DNA of 64,000 bases from Rhizomys pruinosus (GCA_009823505.1 VZQC01013731.1:1624313-1688312), one strand, 5' to 3'; counted from the stretch's first letter, positions 1-11,429 are shown. Notes: generated by a model not told the origin, from the sequence alone. Translations and numbers: made by a program.

Positions 1-19
1 CTCTCTTACAGTGATAGAT

Positions 20-140
20 ACTATTGTCTCCATTTTAGAGTTGAGGATATAGGCTCAGAATGGTTAAGTACAGGCCTGAAATAGACACAAATAGTGGTAA
101 CACCAGGATCTGAACCTAAACAGTGTGCTCTCCAATAGAT
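20..140 (-). repeat. MIR relic
   Basis: An ancient tRNA-derived MIR fragment in reverse orientation. The recognisable signature is the 'ccattttagagttgagg' block followed by 'ggctcagaatggttaag' and 'ggatctgaacc', which corresponds to the MIR core read on the opposite strand. It is strongly diverged, so the ends are approximate. Confidence 0.5.
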
Positions 141-1049
141 AACTGCTTATAACACTTCCCACCCTGCATTTGGGGGTCCAGTGAGGTGCAGCCTACATGT
201 TTCCCTCAGGGTCATCAGCTTTCCTTGAAGTTGCTAGACAACATCAAGACTACTTTGGCTTTCTCTGCTCATCTGACCTGCTGTGCCTGGGTGTGTATGG
301 GTTGCAGGTCCCAAAAGGGACATGAGTCCATCTGAAATAGATCCTCTCCCTTACTGACTAAGGACGTAATGGGTTCTTTTTGTATGGATCATTGCTATGC
401 ATAAAGTTGGGTGACATCCATCAGTGACTATGTCTCATGGGTCTGATGAGAAGTCACTGAGACAGTGTTGACAAAGATCTCAGCCCACAGCCTCACTGGC
501 AGGAAGCAGTCAGCACATGCTTCCTGTTGCTGGCATCAGGAACATTTCCTGTAGCCATATCGCTCTGTAAGTGCCAGAGAGTGGATGGCTGTGTGTGTTG
601 ATGGGGAGACAGACCATAGCTTGCAGCAATATGCACAGGGCTCTGTAAACCCACCTGTGGGCGAACCACCTTCTGCAGCTTTTCCAGAGCAGGTAGACCC
701 TTGTTTAGGATAGAATAAGTAGTGCTGGGGAGACCATCTCAAACCAACCATCTTTCACCAGTCTCATTATGTAATTCCCCAGGGGCATGACTCTATTACT
801 GCCCCTCCCCATGACACGGCAAACAACTGCTTTAAAATCATTTTAATGATTCTATAACGTTGTATAGGATTTTTAGGTCTAGTTCAATCCAGTCCCTCCC
901 TCCTATGAGTAAGGGCCCCTTTTTTAAGTAGCAGCTAAGCCTGCCTGGATATTTGTGGGGATAAGGAGCTCAGTAGTTGTTTCATAGCCAAATAATAATT
1001 ATTGTTTGTTGATAATAACAAATATGTTTTTTTGAAAACTCACTGTGAT
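141..1049. other. unique sequence, nothing recognised
   Basis: No repeat, RNA gene or convincing exon is visible. A short minus-strand open frame at 536-751 has no recognisable domain and is within what chance predicts. Confidence 0.5.
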
Positions 1050-1344
1050 CAAGGGCTGTGTAGGCATTTGGCATTCAATCTGCAACATGACCCCCTGTAC
1101 TTGATCCCAATTTTGTAGAACGAGCAGCTAATATTGGTGAGACCATCAGATGCCTGAATCCAGCAGCTTGTGCCCCACCCCTTCACTTCACAGTCTAGAC
1201 ATCCCCAGGCCTACTTTCGTGAACTTCTTTGCCTAATGATCCTTTATCTTCTTTTTTCGCCTGTAACTGTTCATCGGTGCTTCATTCCACAAACATGAGA
1301 TATAAGCTGCAATTGTGTGAAGCTGGTCTTCATGTTGGTGTATA

Positions 1345-1800
1345 GGGGCCATGGATTATGTGCCAGACATCGTGTGACTGGTATTTTTCATTTGCTCTCT
1401 TTCTTGTCACTCTTAGAGGCAGATGCTATCAATCCCCCGCTTTGTTTGTTTTTTTTTAATATATTTTTATTTTATTTTATTTTATTTATTTCGGTATGTG
1501 TATCAATGTACTGTCTGCATGCAGGTTTGTGCACCCGTGTCGTGCAATGCCGCGGAGGTCAGAAGAGGGTCTCGGATTCCCCTGGAACTGGAGTTCTCCT
1601 GGAATTGGAGTTTCAGATGGCTCTCGGCCGCCATGTGGGTGCTGAGGATCGAACCCGGGTCCTCTGCAAGAGCGGTTGGCGCTCTTAACCGCTAGGCCAT
1701 CTCTCCAGCCCCAATCCCCTGCTTTGTAAATGAGGATATGGAGGAACAGAAAAATAAGTGGTTCACCCTAAGTTCCTTCCCTGAAAAATGACAGAGCTGA
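1345..1800 (-). repeat. MIR relic split by a B2-like SINE
   Basis: The left part (about 1345-1445) has the 'gtgccagacatcgtg' and 'gaggcagatgctat' signatures. The right part (about 1713-1800) continues with 'tttgtaaatgaggatatggagg'-type sequence. Together they form one reverse-orientation MIR interrupted by the SINE at 1446-1711, which gives a relative date: MIR first, SINE later. Confidence 0.5.
1446..1711 (-). repeat. B2-like SINE, lineage-specific subfamily
   Basis: A full-length tRNA-derived SINE on the minus strand: the T-rich tail is at the left and the 'ggggctggagagatggc' head is at the right. It carries the 17-bp internal tandem duplication typical of this family. It is flanked by a 16-bp target-site duplication with one mismatch (caatcccccgctttgt at 1430-1445, caatcccctgctttgt at 1712-1727). 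Open frames through it are shadows of the SINE. Confidence 0.93.
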
Positions 1801-2029
1801 CCTTTGAGCCTAAGGACTGACCCTGCTCTAGGCTCCTAAGTGCTGGGCTTTGCCACTTTCTCCTTGGGTTGGAGGACCAATCATTCAAAGCAGGGCCAGC
1901 AGCAGGCTTCAGACTCCCTCTGCCCTCTCCTCTGAAAGCCAGTTGTCAATGTGATTTCAGTGATGCTCTTTCTCTGGGAAATCTACGTACCCTATAGCAG
2001 TTGCCAATTGACCTTTAAATATAGTTGAT

Positions 2030-2720
2030 TTTCTGTTTGTAAAGATACCATATATTCATTATAAAGTTCAAATAATATAGTTTTTTTTTAGGAAGGAAGA
2101 AAAAATTGTTGCATACCTCCCCCACTGGAGCCGTCACGCAGCACCAACTGGGAACAGCTTATTCTTTGTCTACCACAGTGCAGTGCATGTACATGCTGTA
2201 CTCCTGGAGGGGGCGATGGACAGGAAGCCTTTCAATGAACAGTCTGGAAAATTTCCACATTGTGCCTTATAGACTGCTGCCTTCCTTCTGGCTAGGCCAG
2301 CAGGATTCTGTTGTAGAGCATACCTTGATCTCCTTAAATAATACCCATTTGTTGATATTCAAGTTGTTTCTAAATATTTGGTGTTATTAGTAATGCCATA
2401 AGTAACATGTTTTGTGTGTGAACTTTAAAACATTTGTCTAATTATCTCCTTGGAACAAATTCCTAGAAGAATTAGTGAATCAAAGGAACTATATTTAACA
2501 TTTTGTTGAATTCCCATTTTATAACTTTGCCTTTCAGCATGTTTTATAAATCTGCAGTCTCACCACTACGTATGGGAGACCCTTTACTACTGTCTCTGCT
2601 ACTGTGTTTGGGCAGTTAATGATTTTTTTTTATAATCATCGCTAGTAAAGTGAAAGAAATCTTGTATCTCATTCTTATGGAACTTGTTAAAGATTGAGCG
2701 TTTAAAAATGTTTGTTTCAT
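2030..2720 (-). repeat. ancient L1 (L1M/HAL1-type) 3' fragment
   Basis: AT-rich sequence that follows the reverse complement of an old mammalian L1 3' region. The 'ccttggaacaaattcctaga' block, the 'gaatcaaaggaact' block and the 'gaattcccattttataac' block occur in the expected order. Diverged, with uncertain ends; the exact subfamily needs a repeat-library search. Confidence 0.6.
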
Positions 2721-2844
2721 GCTATGTTTGGTTGAAGAATGAAAACTTGAAACTGAAACTTTGAATAATCATGTGGACATGGGAATTCCTGTGTCCTTGA
2801 CAGGGTATAAGTTTAGGAAATGCACAGTCTTCACTTTAAATAAG

Positions 2845-2845
<1 letters not shown>

Positions 2846-2888
<43 letters not shown>
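2846..2888. repeat. (GT)n microsatellite
   Basis: Uninterrupted GT dinucleotide run of about 43 bp, likely polymorphic. Confidence 0.97.
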
Positions 2889-2889
<1 letters not shown>

Positions 2890-3433
2890 CCAACTTTTCT
2901 GTCTCTCTTGGCCTCTGGGGCCTTTGCGTTCACCTAAGCTGAGTGGAGGCCTTAGGTCCCATGGGCTCCCAGCTGACCACTAATTTGTTGGGAATTCCCT
3001 TTGCCTTGGTAGTTAGGGCTTAATTAATAACCTGGCCAGAGTCCAACACCTCACTCCCCAGAGTGATCCACTGCACACTAGGGCCTGGCAGTCAGTGCCA
3101 ATCTTTGCACTACTTTGTTGGTTTCCTTTGTTTACTGATTTATTGAACACAAACTGTTTATGTTCCAGCTGTATCTTTTCCCCACATCGGATGGTCCTCA
3201 GAGAGTTAGTGTTTCCTCCTTTTGCCAGGCATAGCTACCTTTAACCTGTGTAATCTTTAAGCTTTCTCTGTACTGTATTCCCAGCTCTTTTTTCTGCAGT
3301 GCATGTAGGTAGTGCTGTGGAGGTTTGAGATCCAAGGCTTGGCTCGTAATTGGCCTGGACTGGAATATTTTACTTTCTGGCCTGGAACAGTGAACTGGCT
3401 TGCATAAAACCTCACAGAATTATTGTAATGATT
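2889..3433. other. unique sequence, nothing recognised
   Basis: No clear repeat or exon. A 70-aa minus-strand open frame at 3257-3469 shows no domain and overlaps the start of the following B1. Confidence 0.45.
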
Positions 3434-3434
3434 A

Positions 3435-3580
3435 AAAGAAGTATCTAAAATGGGTGTGGTGCCACACACTTTAATCCCAGCACTGCAGAGTCAGAGACAA
3501 GTGCATCTCTGAGACTGAGGCCAGCCTGGTCTACATAATGAGTTCTAGGTTAGCTAGGGCTACAAGAAGACTCTGTCTCA
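3435..3580 (+). repeat. B1 SINE, diverged
   Basis: 7SL-derived B1 in forward orientation: 'ggtgtggtgccacacac' head, 'ttaatcccagcactgcag', 'ggccagcctggtctacat' and a 'gactctgtctcaaa' tail. Many mismatches suggest an older copy. Confidence 0.9.
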
Positions 3581-3626
3581 AACAACAACAACAGCAGCAG
3601 CAGCAGCAACAACAACAACAACAAAA
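3581..3626. repeat. (CAA)n/(CAG)n simple repeat from a B1 tail
   Basis: Trinucleotide tract made of CAA units, then five or six CAG/GCA units, then CAA units again. It directly follows the B1 and most likely grew from the A-rich tail. Confidence 0.9.
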
Positions 3627-4039
3627 GATGTCTGCAGTGGTTAGTAGGTCAATGTTACTTTTCCAGATAGAATGCAAATGGAGATAAGAGATGCCGGGCT
3701 TTCCACCTTCTCTTCCCGTAGTAACTGGAGGTCCATTGATGAGAGGAGATGTACATGGGCAGCATTCCTAGGGGCCCCGCCCTTCTCCCGGTCACCTCCA
3801 TACCTCAGGAGCTTTGGCCGTCCTTATCTCCCTGCATCATCATTCATCTATTCACACTCTGCCTTTCTCGCTAAACTGACTAAAAACCCCTTGCAAGCCT
3901 GGCATGGTAGCAGCCTACTCCAACCCCCCAAGCCCTTGCCCCTAACTCGACATGGAACAGACTTTAATTGAATTTTCATACAACAGATGAATTTAATTTC
4001 ATATTTTCTAACCTGCCTTGTCTTCTACAGCATAAAATC
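3627..4039. other. unique sequence, nothing recognised
   Basis: Nothing supportable. A 99-aa plus-strand open frame at 3672-3971 has low-complexity composition without a recognisable domain. Confidence 0.45.
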
Positions 4040-4054
4040 GTTTCTGAGAAAATC

Positions 4055-4172
4055 ATTTAAGAGGTGAGATCTTACTGTATTGCTACACCAGCCTTGAATT
4101 CTTGGGTTCCAGTGATCCTCCTGCCTTAGCCTTCCAAGCATCTGGGACTCCATGCACATACCACTGCTTCCA
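4055..4172 (-). repeat. old 7SL-derived monomer (PB1/FLAM-like)
   Basis: Reverse-orientation 7SL RNA-derived monomer with 'agatcttactgtattgct', 'ccagccttgaattcttggg', 'gatcctcctgccttagcctt' and 'gggactccatgcacatacca'. It lacks the rodent B1-specific changes seen in the other copies here, so it looks like the ancestral PB1/FLAM grade. Confidence 0.7.
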
Positions 4173-4238
4173 ATGGCATGGCGTAGTTTTATAGTTAGCA
4201 TGGAATAAATATTTGCATATTTATTTAATTAAGAATGA

Positions 4239-4487
4239 TGGGGCTGGAGAGATGGCCTAGTGGTTAAGAGCACCGACTGCTCTTGCAGAGGACCCGGGTT
4301 CAATCCCCTGCACCCACATGTCGGCTGAGAACCGTCTGTAACTCCAATTCCAGGAGAACTCCAGTTCCAGGAGAATTGGACACCCTCCTCTGACCTCTGC
4401 GGCACTGCACGACACGGGTGCACAAACCTACATGCAGACAGTACATTCAAATAAATAAATAAATAATAAATAAATAAATAAATAAGA
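4239..4487 (+). repeat. B2-like SINE, lineage-specific subfamily
   Basis: Forward-orientation full-length copy with Pol III A-box region 'tggcctagtgg', B-box 'ggttcaatccc', the 17-bp internal duplication and an expanded (AAAT)n tail. Flanked by an 8-bp direct repeat aagaatga (4231-4238 and 4488-4495). Confidence 0.93.
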
Positions 4488-4871
4488 AAGAATGAACTTC
4501 CTTCCTGCTTTCCCATTCAGTGATGCATTAGCAATAGGTCTCTGGGATGAATGAAATATGCCTGCTCTTTTTAGTATATGATGATTCCCCAATGTATGAC
4601 TCAGATTGAATTTCATTAAACTTTTGGGGAGCCAATTAGATGTGCACACTATAATAGACATGGTACAGATCCTAAAGAGGAACCAGACTACATGCATCCC
4701 TACACAGTAGGAAGAAATGACCTTGCAGTGTCACCAAGGTGTGGAATGGACTCCTAGGAAGTAACACAAGGTATGACACAGAGTTGGGGACAACTTGGAA
4801 GAGGAATGTGATTCATTTCATGCATGCAAACCTCACTTTAACTATTAGGGTGTTCTTCATGTTAATTGGGG

Positions 4872-5060
4872 TTTAAAGGGCCAGATAGTAAATATTTTCA
4901 ACTTCGCTACCTATAGTTGTCTGTTTCAACAATTCAAGACTGTTATTGTGACAAAAAAGTAGTGAGAGACAATTTGTAAACAGATGTCTGTGTCTGTATT
5001 CTAAATCAAACTTGCTTATAGAGCAGGCAGTGCAATGTGGTCATAGGTTGCCAACCCCAA
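4872..5060 (-). mobile_element. mammal-wide hAT-type DNA transposon relic
   Basis: The 'gggccagatagtaaatattt' block followed by 'gacaatttgtaaac' and 'ggttgccaacccc' is the reverse complement of a widespread short hAT-Charlie-type element. Related copies in this window lie at 13483-13670 and, in the opposite orientation, at 52020-52200. I am not certain of the family name. Confidence 0.6.
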
Positions 5061-5102
5061 TTTTAGATTCTGGGAAATCATTGCTGGGTTTTGAGCAGGA
5101 GA

Positions 5103-5105
<3 letters not shown>

Positions 5106-5151
<46 letters not shown>

Positions 5152-5161
5152 ATTTTTAAAT

Positions 5162-5233
<72 letters not shown>
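5106..5233. repeat. very long T tract (B1 tail)
   Basis: About 38 T, a 23-nt A/T interruption, then an uninterrupted run of about 67 T. It is the complement of the A tail of the following minus-strand B1. The run length may be inexact for sequencing reasons. Confidence 0.95.
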
Positions 5234-5234
<1 letters not shown>

Positions 5235-5378
5235 GTCTTTTTGAGACAGGGTCTCCCTGTAGCCCCAGCTGTCCTGGAACTCACTCTGTAGACCAGGCTG
5301 GCCTTGAACTCACAAAGATCCACCTGCCTCTGCCTCCCAAGTGCTAAGATTAAAGGCGTGCACCACCATGCCGGGCCA
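5234..5378 (-). repeat. B1 SINE, young
   Basis: Reverse-orientation B1 from 'gagacagggtctccctgtag' to 'gccaccatgccgggcc'-type head. The whole insertion, tail included, is bracketed by a 14-bp target-site duplication agcaggagactctt (5094-5107 and 5379-5392). Confidence 0.95.
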
Positions 5379-5449
5379 AGCAGGAGACTCTTAATTTTTC
5401 CCTCCTTTCCTGACAGGTTTACTCTCTTTCTGTACTGGAGTCAGTAATA

Positions 5450-5640
5450 ACCTTTGCTATTTATGCCACATCTTACAATTTACAAAACATTTCAAATCCC
5501 ATGGAATCCCCAATAGGAAGCCAGCAAGCATTGTTTCTAGTTTAAAGTGGAGAATCAGATGACTTGTCCTTAGTCACAGGGCTGGAACTGGAACCTGCCA
5601 CCAGTCTCAGGACCCCAAGTCCTCATTATGTTCACTTAGT
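5450..5640 (-). repeat. MIR relic
   Basis: Reverse MIR-like order: 'tttgctatttatgccaca', 'aatttacaaaacatttca', 'aagtggagaatcaga', then 'cacagggctggaactggaac'. Diverged; the adjoining 5640-5790 has weak L2-like sequence ('cccaggcacagtgctgg'). Confidence 0.5.
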
Positions 5641-6137
5641 TGGTTAGACAGCGAACTATTTTATGTGTTGGTCTTGTTTTCCATGCTCAGGAATGTAATC
5701 CTGGAGGAGAGGGATGTGCCTAATAGTCCTTTGAAGTCCCAGGCACAGTGCTGGGTCTGTGGGAGGCTCTTCAAAATAACTATTGATCACTCATCCTCAG
5801 GTCTTGCCATTTAGTCTCTAGTCCCTTCTGCTTGTATGCAGTTCATTGCTTGGTCAAACCTGTTGGCAGATGTATTTGCATATCCATCTAAAATCAAAGT
5901 AGCTGAGTCTTCAGCTGTATTTCCAATTTGGAGATTGCCCCAGCAACTTTCTCAATTAGCTTTCTGAAAAGGGAGAATATATATTTGGGGTCCATCTAAA
6001 GCCATGTTTTCCCCCAAATGGTTAAGAAGACAAAGAAAACTGGCTTTTTTGAAAGTACCCAATAGATGCATTTGAGGCAGAGGCAATGCTGAGAACCAAC
6101 ACTGCAACTTTTTTCTATCTCAAAAGACATTGGCTTT

Positions 6138-6372
6138 GGGGCTGGAGAGATAGCCTAGCAGTTAAGAGCACCGACTGCTCTTGCAGAGGACCCGGGTTCG
6201 ATCCCCAGCACATGGCGGCTAAGAACCGTCTGTAACTCCAATTCCAGGAGAACTCCAGTTCCAGGGGAATCCAAGACCCTCTTCTGACCTCCGCGGCATT
6301 GCACGACACGGGTGCACAAACCTACAAGCAGACAGTACATTCATACACATACAAAAATAAATTAAATAAAAA
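6138..6372 (+). repeat. B2-like SINE, lineage-specific subfamily
   Basis: Forward full-length copy with the A-box region 'tagcctagcag', a perfect B box 'ggttcgatccc', the 17-bp duplication and the AAATAA-rich tail. It lies between a 16-bp imperfect target-site duplication (6122-6137 and 6373-6388, one mismatch). Confidence 0.93.
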
Positions 6373-6388
6373 AAAAGAAATTGGCTTT

Positions 6389-6865
6389 ATCTTGACGATA
6401 AAATCTTTTCACTTCTCTGCACAGCATACTGGATCTTTCCCAAAAGTTCTACTGCTTGTCCTTGGGTCCCTTTGTCTTGTGCCTGCACCACTCAGAGGTT
6501 TCCATTCTTATTCCTCCACGTGGCAGCAAGAACAATCTTCACACAGCATGGTCAGACCACAGTAGACCCCTCTTTGCAGCCCCACAAAGGTATCCCACTG
6601 TGCTTTAACTCAAGCCAAGCTCTTTGTGTAGCTTCCCAGACCCTCGCTCACCTAGCCCACTGACTTCCTCATCTCTCCTTACTTCATACCGCTGTCCCCA
6701 GATGCTCTCCAGGTCTTAGAATGCCAGAGTCGCTCTGGAGTGATCTTCCCCCAGACTGGTCTCCTCATGCAAAGCCTCAGCTCCAAGTGTGTCAGACCCA
6801 GAACTTCCTCCCTAGACCCCCCCCTTCCATGTCTGTATGCATAGTGGACATTCTGCCTTCTTAGT

Positions 6866-6908
<43 letters not shown>

Positions 6909-8743
6909 GTCATTGCCTATTTTCTCCCATCCACTACAGGAACCTCTGTAAGTATTGGCTGAATGAATAAGTGAATTAATTCTTGTACTGAGAGTTCTTC
7001 AAGGAAACATATAACCACAGAAACAAAACATTATATTTTAGTCTTTGTGGATCATCATTATTCACTGATTGTCACATTTCCCTTACTAGTGGAATTATCT
7101 TCCAAATCCAAGCTTCAGCGATGCTCCCATTTCTGCAGTAGAATGAAGGCAGAACTGTTCTAGAAAAAAGTGACTCCCCAGTCCCTCTGAGCCCCACCCT
7201 GTGATTTGAGGTTGCCAAGCGAGCCCATCCTCCTTTTATGATGAGGAAAGCAAGGCTCTAAACAGTACCCCTCTCCCTACAAATGCCTGAAGACTACGGT
7301 TGATGATTTGTGTCGAGAGCAGAAGGTTAAAAGAGCTCAGGAGACATTGGTGGAGTGACTTGGGTGACATGCCTAGTTGAAGACAGAAGGCATGGCTCAG
7401 GCCTCCACTCTTCCTTGCAAGGGAGAAGACAAGGCCTGCTCCTTAGCAAGCAGCCCTGGATGACCCTGTTTCCTCCCTCTTTAGACCACCGCCTTTACCA
7501 AAGAATCCAGGGAAGGAACCTTCCCCTCCCATTCTTCATCTTTGTTCTGTTTCTTGTCTTTCGTGAAAAGTTTTTAATGATAAATAAAATGTTGCAGGAA
7601 TGCATAACAGCATAGAGGTTATAATGAGTCTAGCAGGGAGATGAGCCCACAGCTCAGCCTAACACATCAAATGCTGCTGATTAGCTGAAGTCCTCCCTCT
7701 TTTCCTGCCCTCTCTCCTTTAATTCCCCTCTTCCTCCACATCCTCTGTTCCTTTTCCCTGAACAAGCCCTCACTCCTTTCTCCTACTACCCCGCCTTCCC
7801 TTTCCCACACCGCTCTCTGGGCCCCATCTTTCAGCCTCCCCTTTCTCATGCCTTTCTGTACTCATCTTCCCCTCTTCTCTTTCTCCCTGTATTTTTCTCC
7901 TCTCCAGCCCCTTCCTCTTGGAGTTAAACATTCATCCCTTTGGACGTTCCTTGTCAAGGGTGGAGGTGGTGGTGAGCATCTCTTGGGATCATCCAACCTG
8001 TAAGTTTTGAGGCATCTGCCAGGCAAGGACTCTGCCCTGGTCCCCAGGGTCCCAGCAAGAGGCATTGGCTCCTGCTGGTATTTCCAAAAGGTCACATCCA
8101 GCTTGGTCGCTCCAGGGGAAAAGATGCACCTGTCAGCCAGTTGTTCCAGCTTCTTTTCATAGATTAAAGAGCACTGGCTTAAATAGTATTGACGTCTATC
8201 TTGGAGTTCTCCCTTGGGGTTCCTTGATATTTTCCTGTATGTTTCCATTTTATCACATGACTGAAGATACTATTTTTTAGATTGTGTTACTTCGTCTTTG
8301 GTTCGCCTTTGATTTATTCTTTCTGGATCCACATTCTAGGGAGCTACCTGCTCTGACAAATGGAAGGATGTAGAACTTTTAGATCTATTACTAGAGGGGT
8401 AACTGTATGTAGGATGGTGTGGGGAGGAATGAGAGACCGCCAATTGCCCCTCCTCGGTCAGTTTGAAGACACAGAGCCAATGGTTTGCATTGTTAGAAAG
8501 ATGCCCTCAGAGGCTATAGAATTGTTACATCCACTCTCAAGGCTTTTGCCAATGTTGAGGGCCAGACACTTTGTGTTTCCATCGGGGGCTAAGATACAGT
8601 TGTGGTAAAGAAGGCTGGGAACACCTTCTCCATCTCAGGACCATGTTCTTTGGTTGTATGCTGGAGACTATTTTCTTCTTAGTCTGAGTTTATACTTAGT
8701 AATCTCAATCTGTAGATCATCTTAGAGATAGCTCCCATCCTAA
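6389..8743. other. unique sequence with simple repeats
   Basis: Apart from a (TTTA)n run at 6864-6907 and a pyrimidine-rich stretch at about 7690-7910, I see no repeat, RNA gene or exon. Open frames here (for example 7862-8248 minus, 128 aa) show no domain; part of that frame is the low-complexity pyrimidine stretch. Confidence 0.5.
6864..6907. repeat. (TTTA)n microsatellite
   Basis: About eleven TTTA units without interruption. Confidence 0.96.
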
Positions 8744-8979
8744 GGGGCTGGAGAGATGGCCTAGCGGTTAAGAGCGCCGACCGCTCTTACAGAGGACCTG
8801 GGTTCGATCTCCAGCACCCACATGGCGGCTGAAAACTGTCTGAAACTCCAATTCCAGGAGAACTCCAGTTCCAGGGGAATCCGACACCCTCTTCTGACCT
8901 CCGCAGCATTGCACGACACGGGTGCACAAACTACATGCAGACAGTACATTCATACATATACAGAAATTTAAAAAAAAAC
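8744..8979 (+). repeat. B2-like SINE, lineage-specific subfamily
   Basis: Forward full-length copy with the 17-bp internal duplication, an intact A-box region and a B box with one change ('ggttcgatctc'). Its A tail leads directly into the next SINE, which inserted immediately downstream. Confidence 0.92.
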
Positions 8980-8991
8980 AAACATTAGTCT

Positions 8992-9216
8992 TGGGGCTGG
9001 AGAGATGGCTCAGCGGTTAAGAGCACCGACTGCTCTTGCAGAAGACCCAGGTTCGATTCCCAGCACCCACATGGCAGCTAAGAACTGTCTTTAACTCCAG
9101 TTCCAGGGGAATCCCATGTCCTCTTCTGACCTCCGCAGCATTGTACAACACGGGTCCACCAACCTACATGCAGATAGTATACTCATACACATAAAAAATA
9201 ATAAAAAATTAAAAAA
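8992..9216 (+). repeat. B2-like SINE lacking the 17-bp duplication
   Basis: Forward full-length copy in the same orientation as its neighbour. It has a single 'ctccagttccagggga' unit where the other copies have two, and an A-box region reading 'ggctcagcgg', closer to the murid B2 form. Flanked by a 12-bp target-site duplication aaacattagtct (8980-8991 and 9217-9228). Confidence 0.92.
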
Positions 9217-9232
9217 AAACATTAGTCTCATG

Positions 9233-9368
9233 GGTTATGGTGGGGCATGCTTTTAATCCTTGCACTTAGGAGGCAGAGGCAGGTGGATCTCTATGAGTTC
9301 AAGGCCAGCCTGGTCTATAGAGTGAGATCCAGGCCAGCTGGGGCTACAGAGAGACCCTGTCTCAAAAA
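9233..9368 (+). repeat. B1 SINE
   Basis: Forward B1 with 'aggaggcagaggcaggtgg', 'aaggccagcctggtctata' and 'gggctacagagagaccc'. It is the third element of a B2-B2-B1 cluster. Confidence 0.95.
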
Positions 9369-10859
9369 GTCCAGAACAAACAACAACCCTGAAACCTCTT
9401 GCTCTTCAGTAGCTCTGCTAAATTTTTCAAAGCATTCAAAGGAGGCTCGTGTCTACCTTCCTTCAAGGTCTGACAATCCAGGCATCACCTTTCCCATTTT
9501 GCAGTTGAAAAACTGTAATAGTGAGGAAAAAGTTTGCTTCAAAAGTCTAGCAGGACCAAAAGAGTTGCAAAACTTTATTAGATCTGGAAACTTCCATGGG
9601 AGGTGGAGGAAGCTGAATACCTATCATGGAATCAGTAGAATGAGTGAAATGGCTTGGTGGGACCCCTACCCCTCCCTGTCAGAGAACTGTACACCTGCCA
9701 GAGACAAATGACAGCCTTGAACTCTGCAGTGTGCCATTCGTGGTGATGCTGCAGATTGCTGCCAGAAGCTGCAGTGAAGATTTCCCCTCTTCTGGATCCC
9801 TGCCTACACTGCAGAAGTTTCACAAAGGGAAGGGAAGAGAGGCATTTATGGTCTGATCTCACAGCAGATGAACAGAGAGCCCAAGGCATCCAGCAATCGA
9901 AAGAAGTGCAGGCTCCTGTGCCATTAAAGGGCCACACTTCATTTCTGAGAAAGCCAGTGCTATATCCAGCACCATGTGTACCTCAGAGAAAGTGCAAAGC
10001 ATAGTGGGTGCCGCTCATGGGACTGGTGTGCACTGGGCCTGGGCCAAGGTCTGATTGACTTTATTGTGAACTTTGGCAAATCTGAAGTGCCATTCAGAGC
10101 AGTAATAAAAATGTAGCCATGGGAGAAAGGGCCGGCCCTGTTTCTTCTCCACTTTCATGCTGAGTTCTCTGAGGCCTGGGTATCCCACGGAACCACGGTT
10201 GCTTCTGGCTTCTTGCAACCAGGTTCCTCTGCTTTATTTTATATCTTTCCGGTCTCCACAGGAACCTCAGATCGAAGTTGGAATCATGCCCTAGTGGGAA
10301 CATGTTCTCCGTGCTCATTCAGGACAGAAGCCCCCTCCTTTTTCCACGTGAATCACAAGCACAAGGGTCTTCTATTTACCCCTTACATGAAGGGTCCATG
10401 GTGTTTGCCTAATAAGGATATCCTGAGCAGGTCAAACCACAAGAATATGAATTATTTCATGTGTCCATGTCTTCCTTCCCTCTCTGGCTTCATGGAACAG
10501 TCCCAAGTCCATTTCTCACCAACCAGTGAAAGAGAGGGGGACAGGCTATATGATGGTGACCCCTGTCTGGGGATGCAGAGACAGAGTTCTCATTCCTAGC
10601 CACACAGACCTGAGTGTCCTGTGTTCTGGATGTTGGGATGAGGGTTTTGGGTCTGCCAGTAAGCCTTTGTCCTCCTTTAACAACTGTATCACACTTCCTG
10701 GATCTCGTCAGCCCCAGACTCCAACTACAGGGCCTTTCCCTTCCTCCATATCCATAGTGGTAGCCATGACCCTACTCAAAAGTTGATAAGCCATCTCCTG
10801 GAATGAACAACCTTTGACTACTTGTGATGCCTGTTCCTTAGGAGAGTGGCCCTGTGCTC
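9369..10859. other. unique sequence, nothing recognised
   Basis: Several overlapping open frames of 65-128 aa occur on both strands, none with a domain, a signal sequence or consistent frame use. I do not call a gene. Confidence 0.45.
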
Positions 10860-10970
10860 ATTCCACAACTTGCTGAATGGCTGAGGACAAGTCCCCTCAT
10901 CTCCATGGGCTTGTTTTCTCCCTGGGCTTCTCTAAGCAGTGTCTGGCACATAGTAGAGTGTGAGGATCTG
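10860..10970 (+). repeat. MIR relic
   Basis: Forward MIR-like order: 'tgaggacaagtcccctc', 'tctccatgggcttgttttc' and 'gtgtctggcacatagtag'. Confidence 0.5.
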
Positions 10971-11429
10971 CCAGCAGATGTCTTGGCTTCCTTCCTTCTT
11001 TCCAATCTTCTGGCCTAGACTTGTCCTGTTGAGCCCTGCCCTGGTGTTGTATCAGCAGAGACCTTCATGTGAGCGATCCCACGCTCAGCCAAGCTTTGGC
11101 CACCAGCCACGGTCCTTGCTGGGCTGATGGCTTGGGCAGCCACTCAGTTTCCCAGAGCTCGTCTGAGCTGACTGACCACCTAGGGACACAGAAATTGGCA
11201 GGAGATCCCAGGTCCCTGCACAGATGGTAGGGAAGCCAGATGCTGGGAGGTCAGTGGAGAGTAATTCCAGAAGTTCGCAATGGCTTTCCCAAGAGTGAGG
11301 TCCAGACTCTCTCAGGTCCAGATTTGCTGTGACTGGCTTGCTTCACCTGAACTTCCAAGAGTCCTTAAATCCCAGCAAAGGGTCTGATAGTTTCGGTGGT
11401 GAAGCTTGTGAACGGAGTCCCCTATTCTG

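Noticed and set aside
3581..3626. CRISPR-like or triplet-expansion locus
   Set aside because: A CAA/CAG tail of a B1; too short for pathogenic expansion and no repeat-spacer structure anywhere in the window.
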